Of a stretch of 33,250 nt of DNA, positions 23,582 through 31,657 are shown piece by piece (position 1 is the first letter of the stretch; each line of letters starts with the position of its first letter). Source of the DNA: Acidobacteriota bacterium (GTDB lineage: Bacteria > Acidobacteriota > Terriglobia > Bryobacterales > JACQDG01); NCBI GenBank assembly GCA_016201185.1, contig JACQDG010000034.1, positions 1-33,250 of the forward strand. Direction: 5' to 3'. The notes below the pieces were generated by a model. The model was not told the DNA's origin. It made no database searches and saw only the letters and a program-made list of their open reading frames with translations. A program made the position numbers and the translations under genes.

Positions 23582-23604
23582 GTGTCTGAAAACTTTTCAG
23601 ACAC
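23582..23604. repeat. Perfect 23-nt palindrome (11-bp arms)
   Basis: GTGTCTGAAAA (23582-23592) and TTTTCAGACAC (23594-23604) are exact reverse complements around a single C. The palindrome lies 12 nt after the oxidoreductase stop and 45 nt before the Uma2-family gene. As RNA it could form a 9-bp hairpin, but no T-run follows, so it is a poor intrinsic terminator. An operator site or a dispersed palindromic repeat are alternatives. Confidence 0.6.
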
Positions 23605-23649
23605 CGCCAATCTCTCCGGCGTCCGAGTCTTGAGTTAAACTAGAGCCAA

Positions 23650-24153
23650 ATGGCTGCTCATACCCAGATTTCGCCCGAGGAATACCTGCGGACGAGCTTT
23701 GACGGCCCCGACCGCGATTACCTGGACGGGGAAATTGTGGAGAGAAACGTGGGAGAAAACCCGCATAGCAAGGCCCAGGTGAATCTTGTTCTTCTCCTGC
23801 ACGATAAAGGCAAGAAAACGCCCCTTCATGTGCGCACGGAGTTGCGCATGCAGGTTACGCCCACTCGCTTTCGCGTCGCCGACGTGGCCGTCTACTCCGG
23901 CGAGGAGCCGAAGCAAAACGTCCCCTCCTCCCCACCCCTGATCACTATCGAGATTCTCTCCCGCGACGACCGTTATTCCGACATCCTGCAAAGATTCGAA
24001 GACTACGGCACCTGGGGGGTTCGCCACATCTGGTTTGTCGATCCCTGGCTTCGCAAGATTCACGTCTACGAGGCGGGTGCTCTCCGCGAAGTCCCTGCAT
24101 TCCGCATCCCGGAATACGAGCTGGAGATTTCTCCCGCCGAGATCTTCGGCTAG
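23650..24153 (+). CDS. Uma2-family (DUF820) endonuclease-like protein
   Basis: A 167-residue protein with the layout of the Uma2/DUF820 family, which has a PD-(D/E)XK restriction-endonuclease fold: SPEEYLR near the start, YLDGEIVERN (about 27-36), FRVADVAVY (about 76-84) with the core Asp, and a strand ITIEILSRDDRYSDI (about 98-112) with the Glu, followed by YGTWGVRHIWFVDP. The physiological role of this family is unclear; it is expanded in cyanobacteria and found scattered in Acidobacteriota. No Shine-Dalgarno sequence precedes ATG 23650. A TAAACT at 23636-23641 could be a -10 element for a leaderless message, but no -35 is evident. It is convergent with the RND pump gene, only 6 nt apart. 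Confidence 0.85.
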   Translation: MAAHTQISPEEYLRTSFDGPDRDYLDGEIVERNVGENPHSKAQVNLVLLLHDKGKKTPLHVRTELRMQVTPTRFRVADVAVYSGEEPKQNVPSSPPLITIEILSRDDRYSDILQRFEDYGTWGVRHIWFVDPWLRKIHVYEAGALREVPAFRIPEYELEISPAEIFG

Positions 24154-24159
24154 GCCCGC

Positions 24160-27100
24160 TCAAGTTTCCTCAATGAAGGCCTTGTCCGCCGGGGGCAGCT
24201 TGTCGCCCGCCCGCGCGATCCATACATAAAGGGTGGGCAGCAGAAGCACGCTGATCAGCAGGGAGGACGTCAGCCCGCCCACGATCACACGCGCGAACGG
24301 CCGCTGCGAATCCGACCCGATCCCCGTCGAGACGGCCGCCGGCAGCAGGCCCAGGGTGGCCACCAGCATGGTCATCATGATGGGCCGCAGCCGCAGCGCG
24401 GCGCCCTCGATGGCCGCGTCTTCCACGCTGTGGCCGCGCGCCCGCAATTGATTGATGTGCTCCACCATAATGACGCCGATCTCCACCGAAACGCCGAACA
24501 GGGCCAGAAATCCCAGGCCGGAGGAAACGCTGAAATGCGTGCCCGTGACATACAGGGCCAGGATGCCGCCGATGGGCGCCATGGCCACGGTCATCAGGAC
24601 CAGGAAGGACCACTTGAAGGAATCGAAGGCGGAGTAAAGAATCAAAAAGATGACCAGCATCGTGATGGGCACGATCACAGCCAGCCGCCGGTTGGCGCGC
24701 TTCTGGCTTTCGTACTCGCCGGCCCAGTCCAGCCGGTATCCTTCCGGCAGCTTGACTTCTCGCTCCACGGCCCGCATCGCCTGTTCCACCGCGCTGCCGA
24801 GGTCCCTTCCCCGCACGCTGTACTTAATGGCGATGTAGCGGGAGTTGGCTTCCCGATAAATCATCGAGGCGCCGTCTTCCACCTTGATGTTGCAAAGTTG
24901 GCCCAGCGAGACGCGCTCGCCCGACGGCGCCGGCAGCCGGGTGTTGGCGATATCCTCCACCGTGCGCCGAAACGGCTCCTGGTAGCGGACCACCAGGTCG
25001 TAGCGCCGCTCGCCCTGCAGGATCTGGCCGACCGCCTTGCCGCCCACCGCCGTCTCCACGGCGTCCTGAATGTCGCTGACGTTGATTCCAAAGCGGTCGG
25101 CTTTGGCCCGGTCCACGATCAGGTTGACGTTAGGCTGGCCGGCCACGCGAAACACGCCCAGGTCGGCGATGCCGGGAATGGCTCTCATCACGTCCACGAT
25201 CTCATCGGCTTTCTGCTCCAACTGTTTCAAGTCGCTTCCATACATCTTCACCGCCAGTTGCCCCTTCACCCCGCTGACGGCCTCCTCCATGTTGTCGGCG
25301 ATGGGCTGCGAGAAATTCCAGAGCACTCCGGGAATCTTTTCCAAGTCCTGGTCCATGGCAGCAATCAGCTCCTCCTTGGTGCGGAACTGCCTGCGCCATT
25401 GCCCGCGCGGCCTGAGATCAACGAAGTATTCGGTGTTGAAAAATCCGGTGGCGTCAGTGCCGTCATCGGGGCGCCCGACCTGGCTGACGACCTGGGTAAC
25501 CTCGGGATACCTGGCAAAGATGAGGCGCGCGCGGCGGACGATGCGCTGGCCTTCGCCGGGGCCGGTGCTCGAGGCCAGTGTGCCACGGGCCCAGATGGCC
25601 CCTTCGTCCAGGTGCGGCAGGAATTCTGAGCCCACTGCGCCGCTGTAAGCCAGGAACAGGGAGCCACCCAGGCTCAGGATCGCGGCGCCGGCCGTGAACC
25701 TGCGATGACGGACGCACCAGCCGAGTTGGCGCCGGTAAAGCCTGGTGAGAAGCGCCAGAAACGGATTGCGCCACTCATGGATTCCTTCCTTGAACAGATA
25801 GCTCGCCAGCACCGGGGCAAGCAGCATGGCGAACACCAGGCCTCCCAGCAGGGCGAAGGCCACGGTCCACGCCATGGGGCGGAACAGCCGCCCTTCCACC
25901 CGCTGCAGCGTAAAGATGGGAAGGTAGGCGGTGATAATAATCAGGCGAGCGTAAAACACCGGCCGCTGCACCTCGTGGGCCGCCATGCTGATTTTCTTTC
26001 TAAGGGAGAGCGCGGGGCCGTTGGTGCGGCTCGCGTGGCGCAGAATGTTCTCCACCATCACCACCGAGCCGTCCACCACCATGCCGAAATCCAGCGCGCC
26101 GAGCGAGAGCAGGTTGGCGGGGATGTGGCGAAGGTCCAGCAGGATCGAGGCAAACAGCAGGGAAAACGGGATGGTGAGGGCCACGATCAGCGTGCTGCGA
26201 ATGTTGCCCAGAAAGAGAAACAGGACCGCCACCACCAGCAGGATCCCTTCCGTCAGATTATGCAGCACGGTATTGGTGGTGTAATGCACCAGATCGCCCC
26301 GGTCCAGATGCGGAACGATCTTCACGCCCGGCGGCAGCAAGTGCTCGTTCAGCTCCTTCACCTTATCGTGCACTGCGTCGAGCGTGCTGTCGAACTCTGC
26401 CCCCTTACGCATCAGGACGATGCCTTCCACCGCGTCGTTGTCGTCCACCACTCGCCCGCCTTCGTGATGAACGGCCTTGCCGATCTGCCCGAGCCGGATC
26501 TTCGGCCCCTGCGTCACCACCGCCACGTCGCGAACCCGCACCGGAACGCCCCCCTGGCTCTTCAGCACCGTGGCGCCGATGTCGTCGGTGTTGGTCATCA
26601 ATCCGATCGCCCGCACATTGAAGGCCTGCTGCCCGCGCTCGATAAAGCTGCCCCCGGCGTTCATGTTGTTGGCGGCCAGGGCCTGCTCCACCTGGCCGAT
26701 GCTCAGCCCGTAGGAGATCAGCTTGTTGGGGTCCACTTTGACCTGGTATTCGCGGGTTATCCCGCCGAAGCTCGAGACATCCACTACGTTCGGCACCGAC
26801 TTGAACTGCTTTTCGAGCACCCAGTCCTGCAGCGCTTTCAACTCCATCAAGTCGTACTTGGGATTGGTGCTGACCAGGGTGTAGAAGTAGATTTGGCCGA
26901 CGGGGCTGTAATCCGGGCCGAGCTGCGGGTTCAGGTTCGGAGGGAGGTTCACGAGCGATAGCTTTTCCAGCACTTGTTGCCGGCTAAGAAGATTATCCGC
27001 TTCGTCATCGAAGATCAGCGTGACGACCGAAAGCCCGAATAACGAGACTGAGCGCAGTTGCGTAAGGTGGGCGACGCCGTTAGTCTGGGTCTCGATGGGA

Positions 27101-27300
27101 ATGGTGACCTGCTGCTCCACCTCCTCGGCGGCGTGACCCGGCCACTGCGTGATCACCTGTACCCAAGTGTTCGCCACGTCCGGATACGCCTCCACCGGCA
27201 GGGTGTGGAACGAGTACACGCCCCAGATCAGCAGTAGCGCGCCTACCGCCAGGACCAGCAGCTTTTCGCGAAGGGCAAAATCGACTAGGTAGCGGAGCAT
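24160..27300 (-). CDS. czcA: Heavy-metal efflux RND pump, CzcA/CusA family
   Basis: A 1046-residue inner-membrane, proton-driven pump that exports metal cations through a tripartite complex across the cell envelope. The HME-RND proton-relay signature is complete: DFGMVVDGSVVMVEN with D404, D410 and E417. The N-terminus (LPVEAYPDVANTWVQVITQWPG) and GIGSDSQRPFA near the end are typical of the family. Two large periplasmic loops and about 12 TM helices are evident, and length is normal. The relay form DFGxxxDG is that of divalent-cation (Co/Zn/Cd/Ni) rather than Cu/Ag pumps; this is family knowledge and not proof. It is the last gene of a - strand operon, 5 nt after the adaptor gene. Long frames on the opposite strand here are shadows. 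Confidence 0.95.
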   Translation of the reverse strand: MLRYLVDFALREKLLVLAVGALLLIWGVYSFHTLPVEAYPDVANTWVQVITQWPGHAAEEVEQQVTIPIETQTNGVAHLTQLRSVSLFGLSVVTLIFDDEADNLLSRQQVLEKLSLVNLPPNLNPQLGPDYSPVGQIYFYTLVSTNPKYDLMELKALQDWVLEKQFKSVPNVVDVSSFGGITREYQVKVDPNKLISYGLSIGQVEQALAANNMNAGGSFIERGQQAFNVRAIGLMTNTDDIGATVLKSQGGVPVRVRDVAVVTQGPKIRLGQIGKAVHHEGGRVVDDNDAVEGIVLMRKGAEFDSTLDAVHDKVKELNEHLLPPGVKIVPHLDRGDLVHYTTNTVLHNLTEGILLVVAVLFLFLGNIRSTLIVALTIPFSLLFASILLDLRHIPANLLSLGALDFGMVVDGSVVMVENILRHASRTNGPALSLRKKISMAAHEVQRPVFYARLIIITAYLPIFTLQRVEGRLFRPMAWTVAFALLGGLVFAMLLAPVLASYLFKEGIHEWRNPFLALLTRLYRRQLGWCVRHRRFTAGAAILSLGGSLFLAYSGAVGSEFLPHLDEGAIWARGTLASSTGPGEGQRIVRRARLIFARYPEVTQVVSQVGRPDDGTDATGFFNTEYFVDLRPRGQWRRQFRTKEELIAAMDQDLEKIPGVLWNFSQPIADNMEEAVSGVKGQLAVKMYGSDLKQLEQKADEIVDVMRAIPGIADLGVFRVAGQPNVNLIVDRAKADRFGINVSDIQDAVETAVGGKAVGQILQGERRYDLVVRYQEPFRRTVEDIANTRLPAPSGERVSLGQLCNIKVEDGASMIYREANSRYIAIKYSVRGRDLGSAVEQAMRAVEREVKLPEGYRLDWAGEYESQKRANRRLAVIVPITMLVIFLILYSAFDSFKWSFLVLMTVAMAPIGGILALYVTGTHFSVSSGLGFLALFGVSVEIGVIMVEHINQLRARGHSVEDAAIEGAALRLRPIMMTMLVATLGLLPAAVSTGIGSDSQRPFARVIVGGLTSSLLISVLLLPTLYVWIARAGDKLPPADKAFIEET

Positions 27301-27305
27301 CCTGG

Positions 27306-28460
27306 TTATTTCTGCTCGACGGCGCTCGAGAGTTGCAGGGCGTTGGCCACTACCTGATCGCCGGGCTCAAGCCCGCTCGGGATCTGCTGCCAGCCGTCGC
27401 GCATCATCGGCCCCGCCTGCACTTCGGTGCGCCGGAACTTGCTTCCGCCTTCCGGACGAAACACCCAGTCCTTGTCGTGCAGCCGCAGGACCGCTGTGGC
27501 AGGGATCGCCAGGCGGGTCTGGCTGCCTTGCGAGAGGAACGTCACCGTGGCGAACATGCCCGGCCGCAGCAGCCCGGTAGCATTGTCCAGCTCCAGACGG
27601 ACCTTGGCGGTGCGGGTGGCCGGATCGAGCACACGGGAAATGTTGCTCACGCGCCCTCTTAGCGGGCGATCCGGATAGGCGTTGAGGCGTACCTCGGCGA
27701 AGTCACCCCAATGCACCTGCCCCAGATTGTTCTCGTAGACGTCGCACAACACCCAGACGTGGGAAAGGTCGGCGATCGTGAACAGATTGGGCGAATTATC
27801 CAGGGATTTAACCCCTGCCCCGGCGGCCGTGTTCTGCTCGATGATGGTTCCCGTCACCGGCGCTTTGACTTCGATGACCGGCGATAGGTGGTCCTCACTG
27901 CCGCCAAGAATACGAATCCGCTCGGCCGCTGTTTCCACATCCACCTTGGCTTTCTGCTGGGTGTCTTCGGCCTGCTCGAAATCCTTTTGCGCCGTGGCGC
28001 CGTGGGAAAACAACAACTGCGCCCGCTCGAGCGACTTGCGCGCCAGAAGTTCGTCGGCCCGGGCTTTCTGATATTCCGCGATGGCCGCGGCCAGGTCGGT
28101 GCTGTGAATCCGCAGTAGCAACTGACCCTTGGTCACGTCATCGCCCAGCCTGGCCCGGATATCGATGACCCGGCCCCCGGACAACGAATTGACCGGGACC
28201 GTCCGGCTCACATCGGGCGCCACCGCGCCGTTCACCATCAACTCATTACGCGTGTTGCGCGCCTCGACCATGACCAGTGGAAACCGTTCCGCGTGGTCCA
28301 CTTCCACCGAGTTGAAATCCGGCGCAGGCTCGATCTTGACTGCCGCCGGGTCCGAAGCCGAGGCATTGACCCTCGGCTCCCGCTGGCAACCCGCCCACAC
28401 CAAGCCGAGCAGGCAGACCGCCGGCGCCGGCCATTTCCGAAGAGGAACAAGATTCTTCAT
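27306..28460 (-). CDS. czcB: RND efflux periplasmic adaptor, CzcB/CusB family lipoprotein
   Basis: A 384-residue membrane fusion protein linking the RND pump to the outer membrane channel. It begins with a lipoprotein signal peptide: basic start, hydrophobic core, then lipobox VWAGC with Cys25, so it is probably lipid-anchored on the periplasmic side. Domain order is typical: a first lipoyl/barrel half (GGRVIDIRARLGDDVTKGQLLLRI), a coiled-coil hairpin (residues about 125-180, rich in Ala/Glu/Lys), a second lipoyl half (IEVKAPVTGTIIEQNTAAGAGVK), then beta-barrel (VSNISRVLDPATRTAKVRLEL) and membrane-proximal domains. Its ATG overlaps the stop of the upstream channel gene (ATGA). No His/Met-rich metal-binding extension is seen. 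Confidence 0.93.
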   Translation of the reverse strand: MKNLVPLRKWPAPAVCLLGLVWAGCQREPRVNASASDPAAVKIEPAPDFNSVEVDHAERFPLVMVEARNTRNELMVNGAVAPDVSRTVPVNSLSGGRVIDIRARLGDDVTKGQLLLRIHSTDLAAAIAEYQKARADELLARKSLERAQLLFSHGATAQKDFEQAEDTQQKAKVDVETAAERIRILGGSEDHLSPVIEVKAPVTGTIIEQNTAAGAGVKSLDNSPNLFTIADLSHVWVLCDVYENNLGQVHWGDFAEVRLNAYPDRPLRGRVSNISRVLDPATRTAKVRLELDNATGLLRPGMFATVTFLSQGSQTRLAIPATAVLRLHDKDWVFRPEGGSKFRRTEVQAGPMMRDGWQQIPSGLEPGDQVVANALQLSSAVEQK

Positions 28461-29551
28461 GGAGTCACCTCCCGGCCCGCGGCCAGGCTCAATTGATTGA
28501 CCGCAGCCAGGTAGCTGCCAATCAGGTTTCGATAGTTCAGCTGCACATCGCGATAGGATTTCTGCGCGTCGAGAAACTCAAGAAGCGACGCTCCGCCGTT
28601 TGTGTAAGCGAACGAGACGGTTTCCCGCACCTCGACGGCCTGCGGCAGATAGCGGTCCCGGTAAGGCCGCAGCAAGGCGCGCACGGACTCCACTGAGGCG
28701 TACGCCGAGTCGACGTCGCGGTAAATAGTGGCCAGGAGCCCTTCCCGGAGCCGCTCCCAGCGGCGGATCTCAAGAGAAGTTCTCTCCTTCTCCCCCTGGT
28801 TGCGGTCGAAGATGCGAATGGGGATGGTCAAACTGAGACCCATGGTGTTGTCAGGTCCGGTGCGCTGGTATTCCAGACCAAGGATGGCGAAGCCGTCCAC
28901 CAGCCGCCGCTCGTTCATCAGGGACAGGAGGCCGATCTTGGCGGTGCGCAAATTGACCTGGGCGTTCAGCAGGTCGCTTTCGAACTGGACGCGCTGCAGC
29001 TCCACGCGGGCCAGGTCGGCGCGCGAAATATCGCCCGCCTTGAAACGCTCGCGATTCACATCGATCACATGGTCGTAGTACTTCAGGTTTTCCGTAGCCA
29101 GTTCCAGCACCGACTTGGCCTGCAGGGCGCGGACGAAGGCGTCGCGCAGGTTAAAAGTCAATTGCCGCTCCAGATCGGCCAGATCTGTCGTGGCGATCGA
29201 AGTGGCCAGGCGCGCACTTTCCACGCGCAGGCCGCGCTTGTTCCGGCGCTCCAGTAGCTGACCGATGTCGTGGGTCAATTGCGTGTTCTGGAACGGCGTC
29301 AGAGGATTCGGATTCAGAATGTGAAACTGGTCTTCCACGATCGACAGCACTGGGTTGGGCCGCAGGCCGGCGGTGATCTCATTGGCCCGTGACTCGTCCA
29401 CAAAGATCTGCGCAGCAAGCAGATTCGGATTGTTCTTGCGAAAGCGCTCGCGTACCTCCTCCCAGCTCAAGGGCTTCTGGGCTGGACAAATGCCCGAAAA
29501 CCCTGCCGCAATGAGAAGGCAGGCCAGCGCGCGCCAGCATCGGCGACGCAT
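28457..29551 (-). CDS. czcC: Outer membrane efflux protein, TolC/CzcC family
   Basis: A 364-residue outer membrane factor that would form the exit duct of the metal pump. I chose ATG 29551 because GGAGGAG stands directly before it and the product then starts MRRRCWRALACLLIAAGF...CPAQ, a proper signal peptide. A frame extending to 29686 would add 45 residues overlapping the upstream gene. Two TolC-like repeats are visible as alternating coiled-coil helices (LSWEEVRERFRKNNPNLLAA..., then SVESVRALLRPYRDRYLPQAVEVRETVSFAYTNG and LLEFLDAQKSYRDVQLNY, about 300-345). It is somewhat short for CzcC. It overlaps czcB by 4 nt (ATGA), so translation is probably coupled. Confidence 0.9.
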   Translation of the reverse strand: MRRRCWRALACLLIAAGFSGICPAQKPLSWEEVRERFRKNNPNLLAAQIFVDESRANEITAGLRPNPVLSIVEDQFHILNPNPLTPFQNTQLTHDIGQLLERRNKRGLRVESARLATSIATTDLADLERQLTFNLRDAFVRALQAKSVLELATENLKYYDHVIDVNRERFKAGDISRADLARVELQRVQFESDLLNAQVNLRTAKIGLLSLMNERRLVDGFAILGLEYQRTGPDNTMGLSLTIPIRIFDRNQGEKERTSLEIRRWERLREGLLATIYRDVDSAYASVESVRALLRPYRDRYLPQAVEVRETVSFAYTNGGASLLEFLDAQKSYRDVQLNYRNLIGSYLAAVNQLSLAAGREVTP

Positions 29552-29583
29552 ATCTCCTCCCACTAAGTCAGATGAAAAGGCGG

Positions 29584-30033
29584 CTAACCAAGAACAGCTG
29601 AAACGGGAGGAGCGCGGCCGACCGACGGCGTCAGATACCGCTCGTGGCTCAGGCGAATGGCGGAGCGAAATAGAGAGAAGAAACAAAGGGTAAGGCAGAG
29701 AGAATAGAAAATCGCAACCTGGAAGCTGCCCAGAGCTTCCAGCAGCCGCGCCAGGTGCAACGTGGGCTTCTCATCCGATTTGCCGGGCAGTGGTGTGCCG
29801 GCGCCGCCCCCGCTTTCCGTCGGAAACGAAAGGGTCCGAGACCAGGCCATATCGTCGCTGGCGGAAACACAGGGGAACAGAACAAACGCCGCAACCAGGA
29901 CACACGCCCCGCGGCGCAGCCTCACTCTGGCGCTTCCGGAGATCCTGGATCGAAACTCCAGCAAGCCGCAAGCGCCCAGAGCGGCGACCGCAATGAAAGC
30001 CCAGAGAAAATTGAGTGCCGCAGTGAAACTCAC
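29584..30033 (-). CDS. Small membrane protein at the head of the metal-efflux operon
   Basis: A 149-residue hypothetical protein with a first hydrophobic helix (NFLWAFIAVAALGACGLL, about 8-25), a second (ACVLVAAFVLFPCVSA, about 43-58), a short loop holding DDMAWSRTLSFPTESGGG, and a third helix (QVAIFYSLCLTLCFFSLF, about 104-121), then a basic tail. It starts at GTG 30033 and ends 32 nt before czcC, in the same direction, so it is co-transcribed. I do not recognise a named family. Its place suggests an accessory of the efflux system such as a small membrane sensor or assembly factor, but that is inference. No ribosome site precedes the GTG, yet a strong promoter lies immediately before it, pointing to leaderless translation. 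Its overlap with + strand frames favours none of them, as those lack family features. Confidence 0.6.
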   Translation of the reverse strand: MSFTAALNFLWAFIAVAALGACGLLEFRSRISGSARVRLRRGACVLVAAFVLFPCVSASDDMAWSRTLSFPTESGGGAGTPLPGKSDEKPTLHLARLLEALGSFQVAIFYSLCLTLCFFSLFRSAIRLSHERYLTPSVGRAPPVSAVLG

Positions 30034-30042
30034 AATACTGTC

Positions 30043-30072
30043 AGAATACCAACGACCTCAGCCGCCCGTCAA
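30043..30072 (-). promoter_or_regulatory. Sigma70-type promoter of the metal-efflux operon
   Basis: On the - strand, TTGACG (30072-30067) and TATTCT (30048-30043) are separated by 18 nt. Transcription would begin near 30036, only a few nt before GTG 30033 of the first gene. This is the best-matching promoter in the window and lies at the expected place. Confidence 0.6.
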
Positions 30073-30117
30073 CACTCACGGGTGCGCGACATATTTGTGG
30101 ATGGCTGGGAACCCGGA

Positions 30118-30192
30118 TTCAGAGCCGTGCGCGTGAGCAAGCGGTTTTCTGAAGGACACGATGAACCGCTCCTTGACAGTCGCGGCTCTGAA
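30118..30192. repeat. 75-bp imperfect inverted repeat upstream of ruvX
   Basis: Two 29-bp arms, 30118-30146 and 30164-30192, match as inverted copies at 21 of 29 positions without gaps. The outermost 10 bp (TTCAGAGCCG / CGGCTCTGAA) and innermost 7 bp (AGCGGTT / AACCGCT) match perfectly, around a 17-bp loop. The sequence resembles dispersed palindromic repeats that I recall from Solibacter-type Acidobacteria, but I cannot confirm that here. It is placed between the divergent efflux operon and ruvX and contains a stop in the ruvX frame (TGA 30189-30191). Confidence 0.65.
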
Positions 30193-30227
30193 CCGAGCGT
30201 AGCGGTACGTTCGGACGCCGCATTGGC

Positions 30228-30629
30228 TTGGCGCTAAGCGACGAGCTGGGGTGGACCGCCCAGGGCTTGCCGACGCTGGAGAGAAAAAATAAGCAGGCCG
30301 ACCTGGAGGCGCTGGCCGCCCTGATTCGCCAGCACGGCGTGCGGCTGGTGATCGCCGGCAACCCCGTCCGGCTCAGCGGCGCTGAAAGCGCCGGGTCGCG
30401 CGCAGCCGCCGCTTTTGCCGAGCAGTTGCGCCGGCGCACGGGCCTCGAGGTCCGGCTGTGGGATGAGCGGCTGACCACGCGGGAGGCCTCCCGGGTGCTG
30501 CGCTCGAGCGGCATCAGCATTGCTAAGCGGGCCCGCGCCGTTGACCGCCTCGCCGCGGTATTATTGCTCGAAAGCTATCTCGACCGGGAAAGGGCCGCGC
30601 AGGGCCTCCTGGCCGATCAGCAACCGTGA
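30228..30629 (+). CDS. ruvX: RuvX/YqgF-family putative pre-16S rRNA nuclease, N-terminally truncated
   Basis: A 133-residue frame with a TTG start. It matches RuvX/YqgF (RNase H-like fold, putative pre-16S rRNA or Holliday-junction nuclease) from RRIGLALSDELGWTAQG onward: LVIAGNPVRLSG, the DERLTT block, and VDRLAAVLLLESYL with the C-terminal Asp. Intact family members begin with a strand of the form xxLxxDxGxxxIG carrying the first catalytic Asp. Here the frame upstream reads TERSGTFGRRIG back to a TGA at 30189-30191 and has no ATG, GTG or TTG before 30228. The Asp and its strand are therefore missing, apparently because the inverted repeat at 30118-30192 replaced the 5' end. The product may be inactive. 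Its TGA overlaps the GTG start of mltG. Confidence 0.75.
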   Translation: MALSDELGWTAQGLPTLERKNKQADLEALAALIRQHGVRLVIAGNPVRLSGAESAGSRAAAAFAEQLRRRTGLEVRLWDERLTTREASRVLRSSGISIAKRARAVDRLAAVLLLESYLDRERAAQGLLADQQP

Positions 30630-31657
30630 CATTTCAACGAACTATCTGGATCCTGTTTCTCCTCGCCGCGGCGTTGTCCCTTTATGTCGCCCTCTCGATC
30701 GTCCGCCCCTATCGCGGCTTTTCCCCAGAGGCCTTCGTGAACCTCCGGCGAGGCGCCGGCTCGTTCGAAATCGCCGCTCAACTGGAGAACGCCGGCGTGC
30801 TTCGGTCCCAGTGGCCTTTCCTGCTGCTTCGCCTGCTGCGTCCCGGTTCGGTGCTGAAAGCCGGAGAGTACCGCTTCAACCGGCCCCTTTCCCCCCTCGA
30901 CGTCTACCGCAAGATCGCGCGCGGCGAGGTCTTCTATTACACCCTCACCGTCCCGGAAGGCTACAGCATGTGGGAGATCGCCGATGCGGTCGCGCGGACG
31001 GGTGTCATCTCGCGCGAAGCGTTCCTGCTCGAGGCCCGGAGGGGCGAGCGCGTGGCCGACCTGGCGCCCGGCGCGAAGACCCTGGAAGGATTCCTGTTCC
31101 CCGACACCTACCGCCTCACCCGGCGCACCACGGCCGAAGAGTTGGTGGGCCAGATGCTGAAGCGCTTCCGCGAGGTAGCGAGGCAACTGCCGCAAGTCCC
31201 CCAGCTGCTTGAGGCCGTAGTGCTGGCCTCGCTCGTCGAAAAGGAGACGCCGGCGGCGGCCGAGCGGCCGCTGGTGGCTTCCGTGTTCCGCAACCGCTTG
31301 CGCGTGGGGATGCCGCTCCAAAGCGATCCCACCGTGATTTACGCGCTGGAGCTGGCCGGGCGCTACCGGGGCGAGATTTTCAAGGACGACCTGGCGATCC
31401 AGAGTCCTTATAATACCTACGAACACCCCGGGCTGCCTCCCGGCCCCATCGCCAATCCCGGCCGTGCTTCGCTTCAAGCGGCCATTTCCCCGGCTGAAAC
31501 CAACTATTTCTACTTCGTCGCCGACAACAAGGGGGGGCATGTGTTTTCCGCCGACCTGGAGCGTCACAGCCGCGCGGTGGCCGGGTACCGCCGCGCCAAT
31601 GGCAAAAACGGCGCTCACCCTGCGGCCGGCGTCGACAAGAATGCCCGGCGCCGCTAA
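30626..31657 (+). CDS. mltG: Endolytic murein transglycosylase MltG (YceG-like)
   Basis: A 343-residue inner-membrane enzyme that cleaves nascent glycan strands and is thought to end their elongation. There is one N-terminal TM helix (about 6-25), a LysM-like region (about 100-145, YTLTVPEGYSMWEIAD), and the YceG catalytic domain with LEGFLFPDTY (153-162), VVLASLVEKET with probable catalytic E205, and SPYNTYEHPGLPPGPIANPG (260-279). The start is GTG 30626, whose last two bases begin the ruvX stop TGA, so the two genes are coupled. ruvX-mltG adjacency is frequent in bacteria. Length agrees with the family (about 340). The catalytic region is intact, so this gene should be functional even if ruvX is not. 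Confidence 0.94.
   Translation: MTFQRTIWILFLLAAALSLYVALSIVRPYRGFSPEAFVNLRRGAGSFEIAAQLENAGVLRSQWPFLLLRLLRPGSVLKAGEYRFNRPLSPLDVYRKIARGEVFYYTLTVPEGYSMWEIADAVARTGVISREAFLLEARRGERVADLAPGAKTLEGFLFPDTYRLTRRTTAEELVGQMLKRFREVARQLPQVPQLLEAVVLASLVEKETPAAAERPLVASVFRNRLRVGMPLQSDPTVIYALELAGRYRGEIFKDDLAIQSPYNTYEHPGLPPGPIANPGRASLQAAISPAETNYFYFVADNKGGHVFSADLERHSRAVAGYRRANGKNGAHPAAGVDKNARRR

Noticed and set aside
23650..24153. Uma2-like gene as a transposase or part of an insertion sequence
   Set aside because: The family pattern fits DUF820; no flanking inverted or direct repeats of an insertion sequence were found.
24430..25629. Long + strand frame (399 residues), and 25705-26961, opposite czcA
   Set aside because: Both are antisense shadows of a gene with complete RND signatures and have His/Gln-rich, low-complexity translations.
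29552..29686. Longer start for czcC
   Set aside because: It overlaps the upstream gene and hides the signal peptide; GGAGGAG directly before ATG 29551 supports the shorter form.
29755..30237. + strand frames of 124 and 160 residues between czcC and ruvX
   Set aside because: They run through the efflux promoter and the inverted repeat, have no recognisable domains, and oppose a frame with clear membrane helices.
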